This document shows, piece after piece, positions 31,701 through 43,667 of a stretch of 64,000 nucleotides of DNA. This DNA comes from Gordionus sp. m RMFG-2023 (Eukaryota; Nematomorpha; Gordioida; Chordodea; Parachordodidae): the NCBI RefSeq assembly GCF_954871325.1, contig NC_088776.1:59296954-59360953 (forward strand), written 5' to 3'. The notes beneath the pieces were generated by a model that saw nothing but the letters and a program-made list of their open reading frames with translations, was not told the DNA's origin and did no database searches. The translations under genes were made by a program, and so were the position numbers. Positions within the stretch are counted from its first letter, which is position 1. Every line of letters begins with the position of its first letter.

Positions 31701-34050
31701 TTTTAACTTTGAACGCACTTAATATCATCTTCATTAATGAATGATTTAGCCTAAATGAATATAAAAAAAAATTTATAAAATATTAATAAACTTTTTCATG
31801 TTCCTTCACAATCCGTTCAAATATAACCTAAATAAATAAATATTAATATATATTATTTAATTTTTTCCTTTTTCTTCATATTTAGTGTGCTAAGCAATCC
31901 TGTAATTTTCAAATCTTTATAATTTTTTTGATGAATAAGTAATATTTTTAAATTAAATTATATATTTACCCATGATATAGAAGATTTCCTTGATATGGTT
32001 TAAGATATATGGTGCCTTCAAAGTCAAAATTCAAAATATGATAATGGTATTCCTTTCAAACTAGATTTCGAAAATTTAAAATTTTAACTTTGAACGTACT
32101 TAATATCATCTTCATTAATGAAAGATTTAGCCTAAATGAATATAAAAAAAAATTTATAAAATATTAATAAACTTTTTCATGTTCCTTCACAATCCGTTAA
32201 TTTCAAATATAACCAAAATAAATATTAATATATATTATTTAACTTTTTCATGTTTCTTTATATTTAGTGTGCTAAGCAATCCTGTAATTTCAATACCTTT
32301 AGAATTTTTTTGATGAATAAGTAATATTTTTAAAATAAATTTTATATTTACCCATGATATAGAAGATTTCCTTGATATGGTTTAAGATATAGGGTGACTT
32401 CAAAGTCAAAATTCAAAATATGATAATGGTATTCCTTTCAAACTAGATTTCGAAAATTTAAAATTTTAACTTTGAACGTACTTAATATCATCTTCATTAA
32501 TGAAAGATTTAGCCTAAATGAATATAAAAAAAAATTTATAAAATATTAATAAACTTTTTCATGTTCCTTCACAATCCGTTAATTTCAAATATAACCAAAA
32601 TAAATATTAATATATATTATTTAACTTTTTCATGTTTCTTTATATTTAGTGTGCTAAGCAATCCTGTAATTTCAATACCTTTAGAATTTTTTTGATGAAT
32701 AAGTAATATTTTTAAAATAAATTTTATATTTACCCATGATATAGAAGATTTCCTTGATATGGTTTAAGATATAGGGTGACTTCAAAGTCAAAATTCAAAA
32801 TATGATAATGGTATTCCTTTCAAACTAGATTTCGAAAATATAAAATTTTAACTTTGAACGCACTTAATATCATCTTCATTAATGAAAGATTTAGCCTAAA
32901 TGAATATAAAAAAAAATTTATAAAATATTAATAAACTTTTTCATGTTCCTTCACAATCCGTTAATTTCAAATATAACCAAAATAAATATTAATATATATT
33001 ATTTAACTTTTTCATGTTTCTTTATATTTAGTGTGCTAAGCAATCCTGTAATTTCAATACCTTTAGAATTTTTTTGATTAATAAATAATATTTTTAAAAT
33101 AAATTATATATTTACCCATGATATAGAAGATTTCCTTGATATGATTTAAGATATAGGGTGCCTTCAAAGTCAAAATTCAAAATATGATAATGTTATTCGT
33201 TTCAAACTAGATTTCGAAAATTTAAAATTTTAACTTTGAACGCACTTAATATCATCTTCATTAATGAAAGATTTAGCCTAAATGAATATAAAAAAAAATT
33301 TATAAAATATTAATAAACTTTTTCATGCTCCTTCACAATCCGTTAATTTCAAATATAACCTAAATAAATATATATTAATATATATTATTTAACTTTTTCA
33401 TGTTTCTTTATATTTAGTATGCTAAGCAATCCTGTAATTTCCAAACCTTTACAATTTTTTTGATTAATAAATAATATTTTTAAAATAAATTATATATTTA
33501 CCCATGATATAGAAGATTTCCTTGATATGATTTAAGATATAGGGTGCCTTCAAAGTCAAAATTCAAAATATGATAATGTTATTCGTTTCAAACTAGATTT
33601 CGAACATTTAAAATTTTAACTTTGAACGCACTTAATATCATCTTCATTAATGAAAGATTTAGCCTAAATGAATATAAAAAAAAATTTATAAAATATTAAT
33701 AAACTTTTTCATGTTCCTTCACAATCCGTTCAAATATAACCTAAATAAATAAATATTAATATATTTTATTTAACTTTTTCCTTTTTCTTCATATTTAGTG
33801 TGCTAAGCAATCCTGTAATTTCCAAACCTTTACAATTTTTTTGATGAATAAGTAATATTTTTAAATTAAATTATATATTTACCCATGATATAGAAGATTT
33901 CCTTGATATGATTTAAGATATAGGGTGCCTTCAAAGTCAAAATTCAAAATATGATAATGTTATTCGTTTCAAACTAGATTTCGAAAATTTAAAATTTTAA
34001 CTTTGAACGCACTTAATATCATCTTCATTAATGAAAGATTTAGCCTAAAT
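28711..34050. repeat. Higher-order satellite block, copy 2 (~5.34 kb)
   Basis: This is the second copy of 22,618-27,957. By eye I found only a few substitutions between them, for example C at 25,214 against T at 31,307, and C at 25,768 against T at 31,861. Near-identity across 5.3 kb, in an array whose neighbouring monomers differ at many sites, shows a recent duplication of a multi-monomer segment. An assembly error that repeats a segment would look similar. Confidence 0.88.
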
Positions 34051-37000
34051 GAATATAAAATAAAATTTATATAATATTAATAAACTCTTTCATGTTCCTT
34101 CACAATCCGTTAATTTCAAATATAACCAAAATAAATATTAATATATATTATTTAACTTTTTCATGTTTCTTTATATTTAGTATGCTAAGCAATCCTGTAA
34201 TTTCCAAACCTTTACAATTTTTTTGATTAATAAATAATATTTTTAAAATAAATTATATATTTACCCATGATATAGAAGATTTCCTTGATATGATTTAAGA
34301 TATAGGGTGCCTTCAAAGTCAAAATTCAAAATATGATAATGGTATTCGTTTCAAACTAGATTTCGAACATTTAAAATTTTAACTTTGAACGCACTTAATA
34401 TCATCTTCATTAATGAAAGATTTAGCCTAAATGAATATAAAAAAAAATTTATAAAATATTAATAAACTTTTTCATGTTCCTTCACAATCCGTTCAAATAT
34501 AACCTAAATAAATAAATATTAATATATATTATTTAACTTTTTCATGTTTCTTCATATTTAGTGTGCTAAGCAATCCTGTAATTTCCAAACCTTTATAATT
34601 TTTTTGATGAATAAGTAATATTTTTAAAATAAATTATATATTTACCCATGATATAGAAGATTTCCTTGATATGGTGTAAGATATAGGGTGCCTTCAAAGT
34701 CAAAATTCAAAATATGATAATGGTATTCCTTTCAAACTAGATTTCGAAAATATAAAATTTTAACTTTGAACGCACTTAATATCATCTTCATTAATGAAAG
34801 ATTTAGCCTAAATGAATATAAAAAAAAATTTATAAAATATTTATAAACTTTTTCATGTTCCTTCACAATCCGTTCAAATATAACCTAAATAAATAAATAT
34901 TAATATATTTTATTTAACTTTTTCCTTTTTCTTCATATTTAGTGTGCTAAGCAATCCTGTAATTTCCAAACCTTTACAATTTTTTTGATGAATAAGTAAT
35001 ATTTTTAAATTAAATTATATATTTACCCATGATATAGAAGATTTCCTTGATATGGTTTAAGATATATGGTGCCTTCAAAGTCAAAATTCAAAATATGATA
35101 ATGGTATTCCTTTCAAACTAGATTTCGAAAATTTAAAATTTTAACTTTGAACGCACTTAATATCATCTTCATTAATGAAAGATTTAGCCTAAATGAATAT
35201 AAAAAAAAATTTATAAAATATTAATAAACTTTTTCATGTTCCTTCACAATCCGTTAATTTCAAATATAACCAAAATAAATATTAATATATATTATTTAAC
35301 TTTTTCATGTTTCTTTATATTTAGTGTGCTAAGCAATCCTGTAATTTCAATACCTTTAGAATTTTTTTGATGAATAAGTAATATTTTTAAAATAAATTTT
35401 ATATTTACCCATGATATAGAAGATTTCCTTGATATGGTTTAAGATATAGGGTGACTTCAAAGTCAAAATTCAAAATATGATAATGGTATTCCTTTCAAAC
35501 TAGATTTCGAAAATTTAAAATTTTAATTTTGAACGCACTTAATATCATCTTCATTAATGAAAGATTTATCCTAAATGAATATAAAAAAAAATTTATAAAA
35601 TATTAATAAACTTTTTCATGTTCCTTCACAATCCGTTCAAATATAACCTAAATAAATAAATATTAATATATATTATTTAACTTTTTCATGTTTCTTCATA
35701 TTTAGTGTGCTAAGCAATCCTGTAATTTCCAAACCTTTATAATTTTTTTGATGAATAAGTAATATTTTTAAAATAAATTATATATTTACCCATGATATAG
35801 AAGATTTCCTTGATATGGTGTAAGATATAGGGTGCCTTCAAAGTCAAAATTCAAAATATGATAATGGTATTCCTTTCAAACTAGATTTCGAAAATATAAA
35901 ATTTTAACTTTGAACGCACTTAATATCATCTTCATTAATGAAAGATTTAGCCTAAATGAATATAAAAAAAAATTTATAAAATATTAATAAACTTTTTCAT
36001 GTTCCTTCACAATCCGTTCAAATATAACCTAAATAAATAAATATTAATATATATTATTTAACTTTTTCCTTTTTCTTCATATTTAGTGTGCTAAGCAATC
36101 CTGTAATTTCCAAATCTTTATAATTTTTTTGATGAATAAGTAATATTTTTAAATTAAATTATATATTTACCCATGATATAGAAGATTTCCTTGATATGGT
36201 TTAAGATATATGGTGCCTTCAAAGTCAAAATTCAAAATATGATAATGGTATTCCTTTCAAACTAGATTTCGAAAATTTAAAATTTTAACTTTGAACGCAC
36301 TTAATATCATCTTCATTAATGAAAGATTTAGCCTAAATGAATATAAAAAAAAATTTATAAAATATTAATAAACTTTTTCATGCTCCTTCACAATCCGTTA
36401 ATTTCAAATATAACCTAAATAAATATATATTAATATATATTATTTAACTTTTTCATGTTTCTTTATATTTAGTATGCTAAGCAATCCTGTAATTTCCAAA
36501 CCTTTACAATTTTTTTGATTAATAAATAATATTTTTAAAATAAATTATATATTTACCCATGATATAGAAGATTTCCTTGATATGATTTAAGATATAGGGT
36601 GCCTTCAAAGTCAAAATTCAAAATATGATAATGTTATTCGTTTCAAACTAGATTTCGAAAATTTAAAATTTTAACTTTGAACGCACTTAATATCATCTTC
36701 ATTAATGAAAGATTTAGCCTAAATGAATATAAAAAAAAATTTATAAAATATTAATAAACTTTTTCATGCTCCTTCACAATCCGTTAATTTCAAATATAAC
36801 CTAAATAAATATATATTAATATATATTATTTAACTTTTTCATGTTTCTTTATATTTAGTATGCTAAGCAATCCTGTAATTTCCAAACCTTTACAATTTTT
36901 TTGATTATTAAATAATATTTTTAAAATAAATTATATATTTACCCATGATATAGAAGATTTCCTTGATATGATTTAAGATATAGGGTGCCTTCAAAGTCAA

Positions 37001-38200
37001 AATTCAAAATATGATAATGTTATTCGTTTCAAACTAGATTTCGAACATTTAAAATTTTAACTTTGAACGCACTTAATATCATCTTCATTAATGAAAGATT
37101 TAGCCTAAATGAATATAAAAAAAAATTTATAAAATATTAATAAACTTTTTCATGTTCCTTCACAATCCGTTCAAATATAACCTAAATAAATAAATATTAA
37201 TATATTTTATTTAACTTTTTCCTTTTTCTTCATATTTAGTGTGCTAAGCAATCCTGTAATTTCCAAACCTTTACAATTTTTTTGATGAATAAGTAATATT
37301 TTTAAATTAAATTATATATTTACCCATGATATAGAAGATTTCCTTGATATGGTTTAAGATATATGGTGCCTTCAAAGTCAAAATTCAAAATATGATAATG
37401 GTATTCCTTTCAAACTAGATTTCGAAAATTTAAAATTTTAACTTTGAACGCACTTAATATCATCTTCATTAATGAAAAATTTAGCCTAAATGAATATAAA
37501 ATAAAATTTATAAAATATTAATAAACTTTTTCATGTTCCTTCACAATCCGTTAATTTCAAATATAACCTAAATAAATAAATATTAATATATATTATTTAA
37601 CTTTTTCATGTTTCTTTATATTTAGTGTGCTAAGCAATCCTGTAATTTCAATACCTTTAGAATTTTTTTGATGAATAAGTAATATTTTTAAAATAAATTA
37701 TATATTTACCCATGATATAGAAGATTTCCTTGATATGGTTTAAGATATAGGGTGCCTTCAAAGTCAAAATTCAAAATATGATAATGGTATTCCTTTCAAA
37801 CTAGATTTCGAAAATTTAAAATTTTAACTTTGAACGCACTTAATATCATCTTTATTAATGAAAGATTTAGCCTAAATGAATATAAAAAAAAATTTATAAA
37901 ATATTAATAAACTTTTTCATGTTCCTTCACAATCCGTTCAAATATAACCTAAATAAATAAATATTAATATATATTATTTAACTTTTTCCTTTTTCTTCAT
38001 ATTTCATGTGCTAAGCAATCCAGTAATTGCCAAACCTTTACAATTTTTTTCATTAATTAATAATATTTTTAAAATAAATTATATATTTACCCATGATCTA
38101 GAAGATTTCCTTGATATGGTTTAAGATATAAGGTGCCTTCAAAGTCAAAATTCAAAATATGATAATGGTATTCCTTTCAAACTAGATTTCGAAAATTAAA

Positions 38201-38420
38201 AAAATTGTAATCTTGTTAGAGGTATATTTTGGGATCTGAATAATTATACTAGAATTTTAGACGATTTTGTTTAAGTCAGGCAATACTTGTATTACCTTTA
38301 CGCACATTGTCGATCTATGTATCATATTCTATCATATTTATTGTAATGTATCTTATAATGAAGTGTAATATCGTATTGCATTAGAATATATTGTAGCTAT
38401 TTTATACTAGGGTTGAAAAT
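38201..38420. other. Non-satellite segment interrupting the array edge
   Basis: The last regular monomer breaks off after GATTTCGAAAATT. About 220 bp of unrelated AT-rich DNA follow, and satellite sequence resumes with TTTTTCATGTTCCTTCAC, so roughly 130 bp of monomer are missing. I see no terminal inverted repeat, target duplication or ORF. It could be a decayed insertion or a recombination junction. Confidence 0.6.
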
Positions 38421-39400
38421 TTTTTCATGTTCCTTCACAACCCGTTTACCTAAATAAATAAATATTAATATATATTATATAACTTTTGTTTCTTCATATT
38501 TAGTGTGCTAAGCAATCCTGTAATTACCAAACCTTTACAATTATTTTTGAAGAATTAATATTATATTAAATATAAATTATATATTTACCATTATATAGAA
38601 GGTTTTCTTGATATGGTTAAAGATATAGGGTGCCTTCAAAGTCAAAATTTCCAAATATGATTATAACATTTATACATTATGCATCCAAACAAGATTTCGT
38701 AAATATCTATAAATAATTAAAATAAAATTTTAACTTTGAACCCACTTAATATCTTCTTCATTAATGGAATATTTAGCCTAAATTAATAAAATATAAAATA
38801 TATTATTTAACTATTTCATGTTTCTTCATAATCTATTAAATTCAGATTTAACCCAAATTATATATTTATTTCTTCATATTGGTGTTTTTAAAATCAATCA
38901 TATACATTCCAAACCTTTTTGACTCTTTAAAAGTATTTAATATGTATTTATTAATTTTACCTGTAAATATTAAAGATTCTCATATTACAAATATTTTAAA
39001 TCATATCCATTCAAATTAGACTTAGCCTAATATATAATTAAGATTTTTCTTATATTATGTACACATAATATACCCTTTTTTTTATAACTTTCATAATTCT
39101 TTATTAAATTAATGTTTTTCAATTATATATACTTACCTTTAAATATATATTATATTCCATTTGCCTCTTTAAAGATTTAATTATTATATCCATCAAATTT
39201 AAATATCGTCTAAATAAATATAACATATAATTTAACTTTTCCAGGTTTCTTTGAAATTTTATATTCTTTTACTAATTATATCCGCATCATTACTATAAAT
39301 CTTATTCTTTTCAATTTTTTTTTCCTTAAGTTAATGAATTATATTATATATTTATCTGTAAATATAGTATATTCTTCCCATATAACTTGTATCCTTTTTC
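38421..39400. repeat. Diverged satellite monomers at the array edge
   Basis: The order of satellite landmarks is kept but degraded: TTCATGTTCCTTCACAACCC, GTGTGCTAAGCAATCCTG, GATATGGTTAAAGATATAGG, and the anchor as GAACCCACTTAATATCTTCT at 38,738. After about 38,960 only short fragments can be matched, and beyond 39,400 none. Progressive decay at an array border is expected when unequal exchange homogenises the interior but not the edge. Confidence 0.8.
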
Positions 39401-40138
39401 CCGTTATCTTCATATTATATATAGATTAGCCCCATTCCAGATTTATCTTCCTATTCTTCATCTTCAATTTTGTTTTATAATAATTTTTATCTTCAAAAAA
39501 TAAATTTTACAAAATACATTTAAGAATTTTATTTCGTATCGTGATGCAAATTTAGTCTAATCTTTTTTTCATTCGTCATTTTATACTTCGAAAATTTTAG
39601 AAAACGTAATTTTTTTATTAATCTTTTATAAAATTTACAATATTAATTATATATTAGTTTTAACTTTAATTATTTTATTTATTTAATATTTGTGAAAAAA
39701 TATTTTACAAAGATTTAAATTCTTGATTCCTGATATTTCAATTCTATTTTGTTTTTTTTAAATTTTCTTTTGCGTTTAACAATTAGAATTCTTAGTATTT
39801 AACATGAATAAAGTATACCAAATGATTACAGTTCAATAAAATGGACATCATATAACTTCCAAATCTCTAAAATAACAAATTTGAATTTAAGAAGGAGAAA
39901 AAAACAACTTTATTTATATATTATTTATAGAGTATAGCTTTTATTTTAAATATTTTAATATATTCTGACTTAACTAGATTTATCAGCCAAATATATCTAT
40001 TTTAGCCATAAATACCAAGCAAATCTTTTTTAAGGGTGAGCTACTTATCAAACAATTATAATGATGAATTAGAATAAAATATTTGCCAACTATTTCGATA
40101 AAAATATTTTATGTTTTTTTTCGACTATAATAGATATT
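39401..40138. other. AT-rich DNA without recognisable features
   Basis: This stretch between the decayed satellite edge and the Tc1/mariner-like element is made of T- and A-rich runs with no convincing ORF, RNA gene or repeat. Very weak satellite traces may continue into its start. Confidence 0.5.
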
Positions 40139-40140
40139 TA

Positions 40141-40826
40141 CAGGGTTGTATGTGTTTTATTTGGTGATATAATAAAAACAAAAACTATTTTTTTTTTCTA
40201 TAGAAAGGCGCTCAGAAGAACGAAATATAAAAATTATCAACCAAAGAATATTTTATTTTGTATATATTATAATAATCTATAATTGGCCCCCCTATAAACT
40301 CTGGAAAAGTTTCTTGCCTTAATTTGTTAACCGAGGCTATTGACGTATCAATATGTTTGGCAATGTCCTTTATTTTCATTCTTTCCATTTCCGGCTGGGA
40401 CAACAATTTGATTACTATGTCAATTTTCTCTTTATTCCAGCAATTATATTTTCTTTTTGGGTTTTGAATTGCCAGTTAGTTTATAGGGTTTATTATAGTA
40501 GAATTGGCACTTATAGCAGATTGCGGAAATGATGTGGAAAAGGAATGATTAGATAAAAAGGAATTATTATTATCGTATAAAGAAGAATTTCTAAAACTAT
40601 TATTGGTATTATTAAATAAAATATTATTAATATTAAACATTTTAAATTTAAAAAATTATTTTTTTGTAATTAAAAAGTTTTATGAGAAATTTTTATTAAT
40701 TGTAAAAAAAATTTCCTAATACATAAATGTGGTATTTATGTTTTTTTAAAACTTCATAATTAATTATTATACTACTTAATAGTTTTTGTTTTTATTATAT
40801 CACCAAATAAAACACATGCAAACCTG
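40141..40826 (-). mobile_element. TA-flanked Tc1/mariner-like element, 686 bp
   Basis: The ends are inverted repeats of 49 bp (40,141-40,189 and 40,778-40,826) that match at 47 positions; the outer tip reads CAGGGTTGTATGTG on the left and CAGGTTTGCATGTG on the right strand. The dinucleotide TA abuts both ends (40,139-40,140 and 40,827-40,828). TA duplication plus a CAG-type tip is the signature of the Tc1/mariner (IS630) superfamily. At 686 bp it is too short for a full transposase of about 340 residues, so it is non-autonomous, but it still holds a coding-like relic with a helix-turn-helix-like stretch on the minus strand. Assignment rests on ends and target site; pogo-type relatives are possible. 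Confidence 0.85.
40212..40640 (-). pseudogene. Broken helix-turn-helix ORF inside the TA-flanked element
   Basis: Read on the minus strand from an ATG at 40,640, the frame gives an Asn/Ser-rich stretch of 54 residues. It then meets a TAA at 40,476-40,478 and stays open in the same frame to 40,212. Downstream of the stop are a basic NPKRKYNCWNKEK segment and a probable helix-turn-helix (KIKDIAKHIDTSIASVNKLR) followed by a short tail. One in-frame stop in a frame otherwise open for about 140 codons suggests a recently broken protein. The catalytic DD(E/D) domain of a transposase is absent, so this may be the remaining DNA-binding head of a transposase. I cannot assign a family with certainty. 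Confidence 0.5.
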
Positions 40827-40828
40827 TA

Positions 40829-43487
40829 ATTCAATATAAAAAAATATTATACGCAAATAATTTATAATAAATTTTATATCACTGTTAGCAATATATCTAG
40901 ATACTTAGAGTGTTTCACACATTTAAGAGTTAGATATTAAGAACCCACTATATTGAAAAACGTGTTTCCTCTTGCATAGTATACTTTTCTGCATGGACAT
41001 ATCCAGATTAACTAACATTCAAAAATATATTTTTATTCACTAAACCTAACGTTTGAAATATATCAAGATATAAGGCATACATTTTCCTACTTCTTTCTAT
41101 ATAATATTTTTTAAAAAAAAATTTTGTGACATTTGTTATTTCTACTTTAAATCAATCCTGTATTCATATTCATGATTACATATACTTATTTCGAAAAATA
41201 TTATAAAGGGTATCTATATATCATATAATTAAATTACTTATTATTATGGAAGATTTTGTCGTATATCCTTAAAAAAATTTAATAACACATCTCTCTCCTT
41301 AAGTAATTCTCCTTGTCGTGTTCGTTCCTAATCGTCATACCATAAGCTTGATCATCACTGTCTTATCATCTTTCTTTCTATATTATTCATTAAATCTTTA
41401 TTTATTTTTTTAATGTGTGTTGGTTGCTCTAAATCGATCCCATATTCATCTCATTTTGTAACATTTTGATCCCCTTTAAAATTGACAGTCTATATATCGA
41501 TTCTGCCTTTACTTCATAACATTTCAAGAATACTTCTAAAATTTGTTATCTTAAATTATATACTAAATACTTACTTTTTATCAATTTCAATAACCAATGT
41601 AATTTAATTAGATAGTCTAACCAGTTATATCTCACAATTGATCACATCTATCGGGGCAAACTTATTCTTGTAAAACCCCTCCATTTGAAAAATTATTTTC
41701 AAAATTATCTTAAACTATTAATTTTAAAATGTTCTTAAAATTTAAACAAATGATGATTGTTGTTAATGTTAATAACTTCATTCCTTCTTTTTTAACGCTT
41801 AACAATTAAAATAACATTAATAAATTCCATATTATAGATCATGTATTAAAACATATAAAAAAAGTCAAATTATTAATGAAAAATACATATTATTAAATAT
41901 AATTTAAATCTAGATTAGCTAACATTTCTTGTCTTCCAGGAATTTGTAACTAAGATTTAATATATACCTCTCAAATTATCAGATATCCCTAATTCCGATC
42001 ATGATGATAATTTGAGGTTGAGGTTCAGGGACAATAAAAGTAAAAGCAGCGGCGTTCTTGCTACTCTTAAGAAATTTCTTAGGAGAAGCTTCAGCTTTAA
42101 ATTGATTTATCTATTTACTATGGCCAAAATGTATAGATGTATTATAAATGATATAATGTTATAGTTGAGGCTGTATCAGCCTTTACAATCTTGGGGATTC
42201 AAGATAAATTTTTTTGAATTATTTTCAAAATGACCATTTATTTTAAACTAATATTTCAAAAGAGCTCTATTATCAGTGAGATCGATCTACTGTGGGCTCT
42301 CCCCCCCCCCTTATCTTTATTGACGTTATTAATTAGTTATAATTTAGTGGAGGTTCATAAAGTAATCCATTTGAAACGGTGTTAAGAGTATTCGGGTAAT
42401 AAACTATGATATAAAAAAAAAATTGTTTTGGTCATTTTAAATATGGTACTGTTTAGATGGTAAAAGAGATGGTTCAAGTGCCAATTTTGTTTGTTGCTAA
42501 CAAGAATTGAGAGTGGCATAGTCCCTGCCTGATAGCAAAAAACCAGGTTTTACAAATATCCGTTGATTTAGTTTAAAACAACCTATCTGTTGTTTCACGC
42601 GTGTCTTCCAATTCTTTTCTCAAACATTAATCTTATAAAAAAACCAAAAAGTCTAAAATCAGATTGTAGCCACGATTTCGGATTTTCATTTCATTTTTAC
42701 TATATTTCCACCAATGAGTCCTTGGGACTCCTAATGAGCATTGAATAAACTGGTTATTATTTAAACATCAATAATTTAACTTTAAAAAGGTTGATAAAGG
42801 TATGAGTTTAAAGAATTTAGTTCTCCTTATTTTAAATATTATATAACTGGCAAAATTATATTGCAGCTTCTTAAATTTGTTTTATAAGATTTTTTAAAAT
42901 TATTTTTTAAATTGTCACATCATAAGAAAATAACGTATGATTGGTTAAATAAAAAATGGAACCCTAAAATACTTAAACCAACCAAAAGGAGTTGGAGCTA
43001 TATTTTATCATAAATTGAAAATTATTTTTCATTATGATTATTTGAGGTTATTTGAATATACAAATGTTGGAGGATCTTTCTTTTGACCCTATTACAATTT
43101 CCATCAAATTTTATGTGTTCACCATTTTTAACCTTCATTTCATAAAATAATTCTATTAATTGAGTAAGATTTACTAAAAGATGAGCATAAGCTCGATAAG
43201 GTAAAATAGTTTTATTAAGTCTACAGCAGTGATGTATCGAGGCTTGTAATACCCTTGCAGTTAGTTAGATCCCTACATTTAACATTAACGAAGTATTTGG
43301 TAAAATGAAAGAGGGAGCCTTAGGAGGCCTTAGTAGATTGCCAAAGTTGAGATTAGGTTCAGACAAATTATAATAATAAAGTTCTTGTCAAGGGTGTAGA
43401 ATATGCGGTGTAGTTTGCTCTAATGTTTGGGTAAGGCGATAGATAAATATTAAAAACAGCTCCTAAAAGATATGATAAGCTCAACGG
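40829..43487. other. Gene-poor AT-rich DNA with one exon-like island
   Basis: Mostly low-complexity AT-rich sequence. Between 41,971 and 42,169 a frame on the plus strand is open for about 65 codons, without a useful start, and is locally richer in G+C. It includes the basic and Ser-rich stretch RDNKSKSSGVLATLKKFLRR. A splice-acceptor-like TTGTCTTCCAG lies upstream (ending 41,940), but its downstream frame soon stops. A run of C lies at about 42,300. No homologue is recognised, so the island could be a gene fragment or chance. Confidence 0.4.
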
Positions 43488-43667
43488 CTAACTCAATATT
43501 TTAGCCAAAAAAACATTGTCCGAGCCTCGAGATTTCGTTAATAGACGTTCAAACCTTTGTGCCATCTATGAGTGAAATGCCTAAGGCTTGCATAATATTT
43601 TTCCCTAATAAAATATTGAGGTAGCCGTTTTTAAAATCGGCTCAAAATGAGCCGTTTAACAACACTA
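43488..43667. mobile_element. Truncated copy of the hAT-type MITE at 44,868
   Basis: Homology starts at CTAACTCAATATTTTAGCC and runs through GTTCAAACCTTTGTGCCATC to the right end GAGCCGTTTAACAACACTA. The left terminal inverted repeat is missing, so no target duplication can be checked. It differs from the complete copy at many positions, so it is an older or separately decayed insertion. Confidence 0.8.

Larger units (their letters stand above)
1..38200. repeat. Tandem satellite array, ~380-bp monomer, about 100 copies
   Basis: The anchor GAACGCACTTAATATC recurs at 25, 411, 790, 1172, 1558 and on to 37,446 and 37,832, so monomers are about 373-386 bp and all point the same way. The unit is extremely AT-rich and has stops in every frame; I see no ORF, gene or inserted element in the array. 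Two subfamilies are visible. Most of 1-21,850 has ATAAAATAAA after the AAATGAATAT anchor and often AGATTCCC. Most of 21,850-38,200 has a run of about nine A at the first site, AGATTTCC, and often a short CCGTTCAAATATAACC instead of CCGTTAATTTCAAATATAACC-type spacing. Some monomers of one type lie inside the other block. The array begins before the window. A centromeric or pericentromeric role is a guess from size alone. Confidence 0.98.

Noticed and set aside
1-38200. CRISPR-like repeat-spacer array
   Set aside because: The whole 380-bp unit is repeated with mutations; there are no unique spacers between short constant repeats, and the setting is eukaryotic.
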